The position numbers and the translations under genes were made by a program. A stretch of DNA of 64,000 bases. Source: Glandiceps talaboti. Lineage: Eukaryota > Hemichordata > Enteropneusta > Spengelidae. Within the stretch, counting starts at the first letter, position 1; every line of letters begins with the position of its first letter. The stretch spans positions 4,395,453-4,459,452 of the forward strand of contig NC_135571.1 of the NCBI RefSeq assembly GCF_964340395.1. Reading direction: 5' to 3'. The notes below the pieces were generated by a model. It made no database searches. It saw only the letters and a program-made list of their open reading frames with translations, and was not told the DNA's origin. This document shows positions 44,301-55,637 of this stretch, in pieces.

Positions 44301-46030
44301 AAATGATAAAATATACCAAACATTCATAAAACTGAGGTCTATATTTTTACTCACAATATACATGTAGGGAAAGGTTACATTTTGTAAGTGTGTCAATGTG
44401 TATACGTACATGTACTTGAGTTGAGTGTAATTTACTCTGATTTATAGACTATTTTAATCTGTGACTAGTTCATTAAAAGAGAATTTATACAAGGATTTTA
44501 TTGGTTTTGTCAACTTCACAAAGTACGCATTTCAAATTCAACATCTAAGACATATACATAATGTAAGCCATGCTAAATTGGGAGCAAGCTTATAATGCAA
44601 TCGTCTCATTTCATTGAAACATGATGAAGGTGTTCTGATTTATTTCAATGTCTTGTCATCATAATGTCAGTGGCTTAAAAAGAAACAAGGCTTCATCAAA
44701 GACATAGCCCCCAACATTTTAATTAAGTTATTCATATTCTGAATTTTTAAGGACAAATGTGCCAATCTATCATAATTGCAATGGTCATGAACAAAGTGGT
44801 GGACATGCACACATGTATGCACACACATACAAATGCACAGACGAACAGACACAGAACCCAACTTCAAGTTGAAGCCCTATGTAGCTCTATGGCATGGTTA
44901 GAAACAACATCACAATGTCACTGATTGTAGGATGGTGACCTCACAAGCGCATGTCTAAGCGAAAATTATCACTTATTGCTGAAATTGTGGAACTTTGATA
45001 AAAGAAATATTTCAAAAGTTTTCTTCGGACTTTACTTGTGATTTCTAAGTCATTCAGAATGTTAAAGTATGATTGTGAAATGAAAGCATCAACATCTACA
45101 TATACACGTACCTTTAAGTTAGTTTTTTCCTTTTTTTTAATTGGCCATTTCACTGAATTTTACAAATTTGTCGTTTTCATTTTTTTTTTCATTTTTTTTT
45201 TCAAAAGCATATAGCACTCAAATATTAGGGAACAGTCATGCCCAAAATATCAGTTTTATCTAAAATCAATCCATGTATAAGGCCATTGTACTTAATTTCA
45301 ACATACCAATTTGGTTTGAAATCCATGATTCCGAGGCCTGGCCTTATCTTAATTTATTTTTTATCTTTTTTATCTTTTTCTGGTCATGACAGATTTCACA
45401 GATTCGGGACTAAATTCTAAGTTTATCTCAGTAAATATCAACTATTTGTGATCAATTCTAAGTTCATACTTGCGTTGTCTATCGTACACAGAAACACAAA
45501 TTACTCAAAAAACTGTTTTGTCATGGCTGATCATAGACCCTCCTTAGTGAAGGGTTTGAGCTGACTGTAATGTTATGTTATTGTTTATTAAGGTGTCCTA
45601 TGTGGACCTATTTCAATTATACAATACTTAAACAAAATTTACAAACAAAAAAGCCACATCCAGCCCTCTGGCTTATAGGACACAAAAAGAAACTTCCAAA
45701 TACATAAATAAATAAATATCACATAATTATGTTTTAATTATAAATAAAGGTTTTCCTACGATTAAATGCTTCGTGTAGAAAGTTTGCAGTATCACTGGGA
45801 AATGTTAACATTAAATGGCATAGTTTATCGTCTATAAACAATAAACTCTTCAAGTTTCATATTTACATGTAGTTGTAAATCAGTGTAGACGACATCGGCA
45901 ACAAAGTATACATTATTGTAGGCTGTACAAATTCACACAATTCACGATAACAGGAGCTAAGAATCATCCACTGACCACAAAAATGCTACCGACATCAGAC
46001 CTTTCACCGAGTGCCATTTCTCTCTGACTG
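44301..46030. other. Gene-free stretch
   Basis: AT-rich, with no recognisable exon or repeat array. Short open frames only. Confidence 0.5.
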
Positions 46031-46057
46031 AGAAAGCAACAGACAAACAGCCCTTCA

Positions 46058-46145
46058 ATAATTTCTGTGTTCTCTCTGAACAAGGTAACAGGGACACTGA
46101 GTCCTCTTGTAATTTCTGTGTTCTCTCTGAACAAGGTAACAGGGC
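46058..46145. repeat. Short duplicated block
   Basis: AATTTCTGTGTTCTCTCTGA followed by ACAAGGTAACAGGG appears twice, about 51 bases apart. Confidence 0.8.
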
Positions 46146-46861
46146 TTCTGAGCCCCTTTTGCAGTTTCTAACAAGTTTCCCGTCCCCCTCCCTAACCTAA
46201 CATTCACAAGTGCGACATCGATACGTTTATATACATGTATGACATAAACCATGATGAAAATTATAGCAGTCACACCACTACGATCAATGCATTGTAGAAA
46301 CATGATGGTAAACACATTAAACTAACACCTGAAACCCAGCACTGTATATCACATTAAAATTAGAAGTAAACTTTAATCAACTTATCAACAGCTCAGTCGT
46401 ATTAAAATACAAAACCTGTTATCAATGAAGGCGTGAAATTTTCAAAATTTGGTTAAAAGTGCGAAAATGAAGTCGTGTAATTGTATTGACACTAGATCCC
46501 TTACCCCTAAACAACAAAGTTTGTTTAATGAGCTTGTGTGACATTGTACGACCCGTCCCTTACTTCACTGTGTTTACACTCAATACCTTTATGGTTACCT
46601 ACACATTATCACACTACTGTTACACATAATACGAGTGTTTATTGAAATTGAAATTTTCAAGCCACTACATTCTATTAAATTATTTCATAGGTAATTAAAC
46701 TTTCCCTTACATTGGTCTATTAAGTACAATTAAGTAAATTGTTTTCATTCTCAAGTGACATAGCTCTGTGCGTTAAATATTGATTACAGAAAAATCCATT
46801 AATGGCCTTGCTGAAACCCATTGTGAGTTGTGTTAGGTAATAGCTATTATAATGTTGATAG

Positions 46862-47180
46862 GTATGGAGTCATGATGGTCAAACAGTTAGAGTGGTCCTG
46901 GTTTTAAATCTGCAAGTTGTAGCCTTGCCACTGCTGTTTGTTTCTGAATGGATAAAGTCCTTGGGCAAGACTTACACCATAATTGTGGGGAGTTGTATAA
47001 TCAGGTACCTGGTAGGATAGAGGTTGCAATGTGAATTTATCCTACAGACTAACAATGGCCTTGTATACACCCAAGGGAGTTGAGGTATAAAGGCCATTGT
47101 GCCACTATAGGTCTCTGCTAACGGCAATAATTGTGTAAAGCACTTTGAACACTGGGGAAATGACAATAAAAGCTAGCATT
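46862..47180 (+). mobile_element. tRNA-derived SINE, diverged copy
   Basis: It follows the copy at 61.16 kb: GGAGTCATGATGG, GTCCTTGGGCAAGA, GGTAGGATAGAGGTTGCAAT, CCAAGGGAGTTGAGG and a TGTAAAGCACTTTGA end. The B box is degenerate (GTTGTAGCCTTGCC). Confidence 0.75.
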
Positions 47181-47205
47181 GCAATACTTAAATGTTATTC
47201 CCCAA

Positions 47206-47350
47206 TATTTGTTCTTCATTCAGCCAAGGAAAATATGAGTGGCCTAAGGGGCCTTTGTCGCTATGAGTCGCTAGACGAGTAGTGACAACCCCTAGGTCAT
47301 GAGTATTTTCCGCTAAATTAAGAAAAATATTGGAGAATAACATAATTATA
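47206..47350. mobile_element. Foldback MITE family C, copy 3
   Basis: Termini TTATTCCCCAATATT and AATATTGGAGAATAA. Inner halves TTCAGCCAAGGAAAATATGA and TCATGAGTATTTTCCGCTAA pair imperfectly. It sits directly after the SINE. Confidence 0.75.
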
Positions 47351-48084
47351 CCAGCACCATGCTGTTAAAACCTAGATGATGATATAAACATACATATGTG
47401 TACATGTATATACACTGGTCCATGCGTGAGATCTTGCAAGATAAGGAAAAATGCATTTTTCGTTAAATTTTACCTATTTTTCTTAAAAATGTGTTTTTTT
47501 AAGTTTAGAATATAAAGAAACTAATGGGTGACAATATGTTAATCTGTGATATTTAGTTCAAGAATGAAGCACTATTAATTTCACATATCCTGTACTTTCA
47601 AAATTACATGAGAACTTGGTGCCTCTGTTACCTTGTCCACGAAGTACACACGGCTATAACACTGCATTCTTACAAAACTGTTACAAACAACAGATATTAT
47701 GATTAATAAAAATTACTTTTATCTTCTACAATTTATGAATTTAAGTCAAATTTTTGGTTAAAAAACAATTATCACGATCCAATATTGATGATGCGATTAC
47801 AAAATGGCGGAATCCGATGATGTAATATCTAAAAAGATCTTGTTTATGTACCAGAGGGAATTAAAATGTTCCATGAGCACATAATACACTGGCCAACATA
47901 ATGACAATGAAAACACTAATAAAATTGACAACATAACCATTTTATGGGAGAGAGACAAATAAATAATGTGAGCAATAAAGACAGTTCAAGTGTATTTCAC
48001 GCAATAAAACTGAATAATCCTGATCATGATTAAATATTTTACTAATGGACATTTCTACTCGCAGTCAAAAAATTGCTCGGAATA

Positions 48085-48490
48085 ATTTTCACCGACATCT
48101 CATCAGCATCGTCGGGAATGTGCTACAACAGGCTATTTGTCATGTGTTTTGGGAAAGACACCCCTGATGATGCTAACGAGATGTCGGTGGGTTGCTTGCA
48201 AGAAATGTTTCGACTGTGAGAAGAAATTTGTTATAACTAGGAACACAGAGTTCATGAACACTCATTCTCACATAAAATATTTTGTTTTTATGCTCAGTGG
48301 CGTTATTGAGCAATATCACAATACTGCCTATATTAGTTACAAACTTGATTACAAAACAAACATTAGTAATGGAGAATAAATTGTTCAATTTTCCCCAAAA
48401 ATCAATAGGAGAATAAAATATAGTTACTTTAGAATGGTGAATTAGAAATGAATGCAAAGTTTCGACCCATCTACTACGGACCTTGATCAC
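48085..48490. mobile_element. Possible Penelope-like element remnant
   Basis: An inverted pair CACCGACATCTCATCAGCAT (48091) and ATGCTAACGAGATGTCGGTG (48169), next to CTGATGA. Further on, 48460-48488 read on the minus strand gives GGTCCGTAGTAGATGGGTCG then AAAC. Such CTGATGA and CGAAAC segments recall hammerhead-bearing Penelope elements, but no polymerase or complete ribozyme core is visible. Confidence 0.25.
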
Positions 48491-48659
48491 GCAATGATTA
48501 AGTTATTCAGCGTTAATTTCATTTTGATAAATTGAGTGTTAAAATCGTTTCCAATTTACCGTTCCAAAGGAACAATATTTTACTATCCAGCATCAGGAAT
48601 TTTACAATTATTCAACTACTGTAGCTCAGTGCAATGTTGATGCAACAATAGTGTACCAA

Positions 48660-48960
48660 CATTTTAATATATTGAATAAAAAATGTAGCAATAATTTTAA
48701 TAGGTCTGAACAATACTGTAACCATAGATAATGTAACAATAACTAATTCTGATTTCGCAATAACGTAGCAATTTTTTAAATATATTGAGTAATAATGTAA
48801 CAATAATTTGCATAGTTCTGTTGAACAATAATGAAACCTTAAATAATGTAATAACTAATTCTGATTTCACAATAATGTACCAATATTTAAATATATTGAG
48901 TAATAATGTAGCAATAATTTGCATAGTTCTGTTGAACAATAATGAAACCATAAATTCAAT
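48660..48960. repeat. AT-rich tandem repeat of about 117 bp
   Basis: Units contain AAATATATTGAGTAATAATG, CAATAATTTGCATAGTTCTG, TTGAACAATAATGAAACC and ACTAATTCTGATTTC. Confidence 0.85.
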
Positions 48961-49439
48961 TCTGTTTCTATGTATCCTTTATCCCTTTCTGTGTATGGTT
49001 TATTTACACACCTGTTGCACAGAGTATTGGTAACAACCTATCAGGACAGCAGTTACAAATTTGTATTTTGAATAACTTGTTCTCAACAGAAAGCACACTA
49101 TTTTTAACAAAGAAACATGTATAAATTGATCGATTAAAATACATATCTGGGAACAGGCAATCACAAAAGGTGATGTAAATTAATGAAAACTGTTTTGCAA
49201 ATAATGTAAAACTCTGATTTCTTGAACTCCGATCAGTTTTACTGTGTATATCATTTTGACTTCACTTTATACCTGGACATGCTGACGTTAGTGTTTGTGT
49301 GTTTAATCTGTGTCATTTATTCAATATATTATACATGTATATGTAAACTGTATAACTACCAGTTTGATGCTCAACTATCTCACACCTAAATCACCTAAAA
49401 ATTCTATCATTACTCATGCGTCTTTTTGCAAGCAAAAGT

Positions 49440-50170
49440 AAATATGCAAATACATCATCTCACCTTTTTTACAAAACAATTTTATAGCATGAAATGTTTT
49501 CGAAAAATACATGTAGTTTTATGCAAACATATAAAGTCAGACATATTTCAAACATATGATCATATTTTGAATTTAGTTTTTTGTCACCAAACAATTCTCT
49601 GACATTTTGTAAGACTAACTTTACATGAACAACTACACATACATATTTCAAACATACGGTCTTTCAGTTTTTTTATAAAACAATTCTGTAATATTAGAAA
49701 GTGTTTTCTACGCAGTTTTATGTGAACAAGTACATATACATATTTCAACATACACATGTATGGTCACAATTTTAGGGCTTGAAATTAACAGTAGTCCTGT
49801 GTCCACAGACTACCAATTCATGTCATGGGACTACCATAATTTGCAGCTGGTAGCCCACTCAGACTACCACTGATTATGCATGGTTTCAAGGATGGAAGAT
49901 TTACGAACATTTAGTAACACACATACATATATTTCCAATCTATATAGAGGAAATCTGTTTTCAGTTCAGGAATATGAGACTACTGGTTACCATCCTTGGA
50001 CTACCAATTTCTAAATTTCGAGCCCTGAATTTCAATTTAGTTTTTTACAAAACAATTCTACATAACGAGATGTTTTGTCAGAAAATACATGTAGTTTCGT
50101 CAATACTTTAAATCACGTTTGAATTTACTTTTTATCCGAGAAAATTCTGTGACACTTTGAAATGTTTTGC
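49440..50170. repeat. Tandem repeat of about 110 bp interrupted by a MITE
   Basis: Units read TTTTTTATAAAACAATTCTG, GAAATGTTTT, ATACATGTAGTTTTATG and CATACATATTTCAAACATA. A 258-bp MITE splits the array. Confidence 0.7.
49771..50029. mobile_element. MITE family D
   Basis: Inverted termini TAGGGCTTGAAATTAACAGT and CTAAATTTCGAGCCCTGA, with inner AGTAGTCC and GGACTACCAA also inverted. It is flanked by ATTT on both sides, a possible target duplication. Confidence 0.75.
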
Positions 50171-50284
50171 GAGAACATACATGTACTGTAGCTATAAAAC
50201 ATATATACATGTACTGGTATACAGTCAGTTTTCTGTGTTAGCTTATGTAATGTTACATTTAGCTGTACTCTCTCTGAATGTCAC

Positions 50285-50665
50285 CACTAAATGATTCATA
50301 AATAAAACTTTGGAACATGACAGTTGGAAGCATACAGGTGGTATAGTACTGGTACGGTACATCTCTCAACCTGTACATTATTGACAGATTACTGATATGT
50401 ATTATACTAGACATTTGTTTGTCCTGTACTGAGAATTCCAAATGAGTTGTCGTATCAATATCAGTAAGATGGTTACAATCGACCACAAATAAAAATTTGG
50501 AACACGACAGTTGAAGCGTACGGGTGGTATAGTACGTCTCTAAACCTCTGCATTATTGACAAAGTACCCATATGTATTATAGACATTGTTTGCCCCGTAC
50601 TGAGAATTCCAAACGAGTTGCCGTATCAATATCGGTACGTCAGTTACAACTTACAATCAACCAAA
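50285..50665. repeat. Tandem duplication of about 190 bp
   Basis: Two copies of AATAAAACTTTGGAACATGA, GGTGGTATAGTAC and TGTACTGAGAATTCCAAATG (second copy AATAAAAATTTGGAACACGA from about 50490). Confidence 0.85.
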
Positions 50666-50669
50666 CTGA

Positions 50670-51960
50670 CCAACAACATATAAATTATTCACCCACCTGT
50701 GACATATCAATTCAAAAACACATCATTACTGCTACAAACTCTCAAATCCTATGATATCTACTGCAAATTACTGCCGAAAAGCACTCCAGTGAGTTGTTGA
50801 CACCAAACAGACACATATCAGTTCTCCCATGAAAAAAAATCTATATATTGACGTCCGTGTACATGTAGTTGTGAATGTCTTGCATTCAGTTTCCAAATAG
50901 CTTTTGTTATGCTAATTAGGTCAGAGGTCATGCTATTGAATTCATGACACAAGAATGGTTTTTTCATTGGGTGAGGTGACCTTACTATCATACCTGTACT
51001 TTTTCAAGTAGTCTTTCTCTTTCAGTAGATTAAATATTGACATTCAACATGTTAAAAAACGTTTCCGACTTTTTATTTCAAATTATCTTATCAATAACTG
51101 AGAAAACTCCATCGTCCTATGATACATTTGTTGTATCATGGTAGAAAAAGGATGAAACCTGTTAAAATTTAATTATCACGATATTTATTCCCTATCGCTT
51201 CCTTTTATGTGAACCTTGGTAACACCTTGGGACAGAGTAGGGCAAATCCGATCACAGGTTATAATCCCCCATTATCGCTGATTGATTATAAACATTATTG
51301 ATTGATCAAGGTCCGAAGTTGATTGAATGAACTGGCACAATTGTTTCAAAATGTAGATGACATCAACCAACGAGATAATTGCAACAATGAGCCACAGTGA
51401 GATATCTGATGTAATTGACAGTTCCCAATACCTTGAACTGAGAGAATACTTCCTAATTAACAACTGGCCACAAGAATAATATTTATTTACACCCAATAAT
51501 TCTTATGTATATCAGTGGTTGCCTCCCAAGATATCCAGTGAGGACCACTGCTCATTGGTCTAGTGTTTGCATAGGATGAAACTGGAGTACTTGGGGAAAC
51601 CTGTGTAGATCAAAAATTGAATGACACTCTTCTTATTTACAACATGACAAATTAAATCAAAACCCTATCAGGGCTCAAACTCTAGTAGTAAGAGGCAAGC
51701 TGTTATATGTATGTGTTACACCACTTGGCCATCGACAACTTACAGTGTAATTTCAAAATCAAATGATGGACTCTGCTGGTGGTAGTCTATCCAAATTGTC
51801 AAGTGTCACCTGCATACCTACATGTATACTCACCTCCATTTAACTAATTGGTTTTGTTTGTTGTGTTGTGTTTAACTAATGAACATACTTGTCTATGAAT
51901 GGAGAGTCTTGCCTAATCTATACTCATTGCCACTAAAATTAGAACATTTCATTTTGTTTT
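50670..51960. other. Gene-free stretch
   Basis: No exon, array or mobile element that I can support. Confidence 0.45.
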
Positions 51961-51968
51961 GTTAAATT

Positions 51969-52258
51969 TGTGTTGTGTTGTGTTGTGTTGTGTTGTGTTG
52001 TGTTGTGCTGTGTGTTGCGCTGTGCTGCATGTTGTGTTGTGCTGTGTTGTGCGTTGTGCTGTGCTGTGCTGCATGTTGTGTTGTGCTATGTTGTGTTGTG
52101 CTGTGCTGTGATGTGTTGTGTTGTGCTATGCTGTGCTGTGTTGTGTTGTTATGTCGTGTTGTGTTGTGTTGTGTTGTGTTGCGCTGCACGTTGTGTTGTG
52201 CTATGTTGTGTTGTGCTATGCTGCCTTGTATTGTGCTGTGTTGTTTTGTTTTGTTTTG
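51969..52258. repeat. (TGTGT)n-type pentanucleotide microsatellite
   Basis: A degenerate GTGTT/GTGCT pentamer array. The Cys/Val/Leu-rich frames of 105-118 codons on the plus strand and the Gln/His/Thr-rich frame on the minus strand are artefacts. Confidence 0.95.
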
Positions 52259-53189
52259 TTTCACAAACCCACAGGGCAATGACCTGATACAGAATTACTG
52301 GGCATGGGACTATAGTGTACCTGTCTACTAACTAAATGGTACGCCTACATCTAGACCCATTTCTACCTATACTCTAAATTAATTGTTTTGTTTTGTTTTG
52401 TTTAACAAACGTACTTACTATAATACTACTAGTACTAGTACTGGGTGAATAACCTGAGATAGAATACAATGAATTAAGACCTGTGTGGGACTGCCTCCTG
52501 GACTGTCTGTCTTACAATGGAGTAGTTTACTTGCATGCCTTCATTATGTAGTTCAGATCTTTCACAGGATTCACTTCAGACTACATAGAACTTAGAAGTT
52601 GAAGGGACACAGGCTGAGTTTAGACGGTTTTTACTTTGGTTAGTAATACATAATACTTTACATAAAAAGATGGCTAAACTAATCAAGTATAGTGTTTACA
52701 ACGATTCATGTAGCCATGACGTGTCACTTTTTACCAACCATCCAACTCATGCGTTGTTCATGTAATGACAGGGATTTCCTCAGATTTGTTGATACATACC
52801 AACAATTATGTCATCAAATCTTTCATATATTATATCTAAATACCAGGATTGAGTTATACCAGTATCAAGTAACGAATGAGTGCATGTGCTTCAGTAAGTA
52901 GACTACAACATGTAACATTTCATAGGCAACAAAAATTGAGTCCAAAAACCATCTAAACTCAACCTGTGCCCCTTTAACTAACAGTAAACTAAATAATTTT
53001 ATATGTACATCAAAGTAAAAGTGATATCAAATTTGCTGAAATTATCCCAAAAACAGTTATTGCCAGAATCCAAAATTGATCAAAACCTTCACTGGACCAA
53101 CTTCTGTGTACTGATAGCCTAAACATAGAAAAAACAATACTAGTCAACCTATTGATAATGTACATAGACATTTCCATCAATACACTTAT

Positions 53190-53824
53190 TCATCACATCT
53201 AAATCGTATATTAATGTCACAGAAAATGATTGTTCGAACAGTTTTGTTTAAATCTCCAACGGATCACTCATCTCCTTTGTTTGCTCAGTTGAATATTCTA
53301 GATGTTTTTAAACTGCATAGATATTTGATAGGTTCCTTTATTTATGGCTTGATCCATCAACTATCACCACACACTTTGTATGATTATTTTGAACCTTCAC
53401 ACCATAACTACAATACAAGACTCTGTTCATATCAAAATATTTACCCATATTATGCCAGAACAAACTCAGGTCAGTTTTCTTTCTCCTTCTCAGGGGCAAA
53501 AATCTGGAATAGCATCCCTGTCAACATAAGATGTATCAATACGCTAAACGAATTTAAGCGATCTTATAAACAATTTCTTCTAGAAGAGTAAATTAAACCA
53601 CTGTACAATTTATTGTTACCGTATGTTCTTCATAAGTACTATGAACTCCGAGGTACTATGTATTTGCTTTTGCTATATCACTTTGCTGTCAAACATTGTA
53701 TATAACTATGGTAGGGGACAGGCTTGAATAGCTGTAAGCTAAATCCCGATTCCCCTATTTACCCACGAAATAGTATTTTTGTATGTGTATCTGTAATGTT
53801 CATTTGTGCTTTTGGGTAAATAAA

Positions 53825-53881
<57 letters not shown>
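53190..53881 (+). mobile_element. Jockey-like LINE 3' end with TA tail
   Basis: The frame to 53591 ends a reverse transcriptase: SPLFAQLNILDVFKLHRYLI, a HNYNTR block, NSGQFSFSFSGAKIWNSIPV and LNEFKRSYKQFLLEE. A 3' UTR (to GGGTAAATAAACACTATATA) and a (TA)n run at 53829-53881 follow, as expected for a microsatellite-type 3' tail. There is no catalytic core, so it is a truncated copy. Confidence 0.8.
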
Positions 53882-53883
<2 letters not shown>

Positions 53884-53964
53884 GTGAATATTATCAAAAG
53901 TATTTTTATTGTCAAATAGTTGAAACTTTCACTATATCCAAGAACTTCTTATACTGAGAGTCTA

Positions 53965-54234
53965 CAGTGTGCCCTCTAAGCCAATTTGATACACCACTGA
54001 CACTCACAATTTCTAGTGATGTAGCAAAAATTGATGTTCTCCTATCTCTTACTATGTGGTGACCAGTGTGTCCTCTAAGCCAATTTGACGCTCCACTGAT
54101 GCACACAATTTAGAGTGATGCACCAAAATTTGGTGTTCCCCTATCTCTTACTATGTGGTGACTCACAAGAAATGTCAGTTTTTATCATTTTGACTCACAA
54201 CAACACAATTTGGCTATCATTAGAGGGCACACTG
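53965..54234. mobile_element. MITE family A, partial copy plus full copy in tandem
   Basis: A partial unit starts at 53965 (CAGTGTGCCCTCTAAGCCAA). A complete 171-bp unit is at 54064-54234 (CAGTGTGTCCTCTAAGCCAA to GCTATCATTAGAGGGCACAC, TG). The complete unit has clear terminal inverted repeats. Confidence 0.85.
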
Positions 54235-54505
54235 TCGAGAGACTACATGTATACACTTAGAAAACCAACAGACAAGCTATGTATTAATAGATCAATGTGA
54301 TTAGAACAAGACATCAAGTTGGGTGGTACCTACCTATACAACCTTTCTATACTAAGAACACTCAGAGTGTGAGCATTTCTTTTTACCTACTTGTCACCTA
54401 GACCACAAACCGTGTGAGTCCAAAGTGACAAAACTAAGTAAAATATTTGTATTGATATTGAATGGAGCCTGGAGGACACTGACTATATGGAGTCCTCTCT
54501 CAAGT

Positions 54506-54840
54506 AGTACCCCTTACCGAAATGAGACAGCTGTTTTTGAGCTGCAGCAGCTCTCAAAAAGACTTCTGACAGTTAGCTGCCGGAAGGCTGATTTTTGTGC
54601 ATACATAATTAGATTTGAGCTGCAGAGAACAACTCTCAACAGCTCAGGTAAATACCTGACAGACATTCAACTGCTTTATAACAGACTTATGTAAGACTAT
54701 CCTCAGACATCTGAAAGACCACTAACAGACCTGACAGACTAACAGCAGCCTTCTGACAGCATTGTGACAGACTGCTGAAAGACTATAAGCAGACTTCTGA
54801 CAGGTGTCATTGGCACACTGCAAAAGGGGAATTCCTTACC
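54506..54840. repeat. Dispersed repeat, CAGACAGCTG-rich, copy 1
   Basis: GAGCTGCAGCAGCTCTC, TCTGACAG and GACAGACT motifs repeated, ending GGGGAATTCCTTACC. A related copy is at 59066-59375. Confidence 0.5.
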
Positions 54841-55254
54841 AAAAATCCACTAGTTTAAAAAGTGTTCTATACTAGTTCAAAACAAATCTGATCAGTTTTG
54901 AGTGTTTCATTCGTGTTTTAAACATGTCAGAAGTCCTTAGTCAACTCATTTGAAACTACTTTTAAACATGTTTTAAACCATATTAATTTTGACACTTAAA
55001 ACATACTTATACACGTTGGGGAAATATATTTGATATAGAAATGTATATCAGGACTGACCATATTTGATTTGAATGCTTGTTCCCACTGAAACATATTTCA
55101 AAAATGTCAGTTTCACAAACTCACAAAGTTTGTTCACTTACATGTTTTAGGGGATACACATATATGTATGTATGTACATACTACACACACAGGCACATAC
55201 TTTTGCAACCAGTAAATCATGCAGAAGAAGAATTAAATGAAAACAAGAAGCAAC

Positions 55255-55260
55255 TTTATT
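55255..55260 (-). terminator. Candidate polyadenylation signal
   Basis: AATAAA on the minus strand, about 380 bases beyond the stop of the small minus-strand gene. Confidence 0.35.
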
Positions 55261-55637
55261 GCTTTTTTCCAAAATAACTAAAAGGCTTGAGACATGTCTG
55301 TAGTGAAATGACAGTACCAACATACCTGAGTTTAACAATAGTACCTGTATTCATCCCTTGATTAGAAGACAAAAAATATATGTCCCTTAATGATGGGGTT
55401 CTTCAAATCAAATCTAAAGAATTACCTACATCATACATGTGAAAGAGCTCTGGCAATTTGAGTTTGGCTTTCAACAGTTGCTGGAGTTTCAGAGTCTGAC
55501 ATTATTTCACTTTCAGTCATTATATAAGCTAAAGCCATTGTGTTCATCATTGGCATCGTCACTTTGGCAGTTTACATCATCACTTTGGTAGTTTACATCA
55601 TCAGTTTGGCAGAATCAGGATCAGGATCAGAATCAGA

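Noticed and set aside
51962-52331. Cys/Val/Leu-rich 105-118-codon frames
   Set aside because: Direct translation of a degenerate GTGTT/GTGCT repeat.
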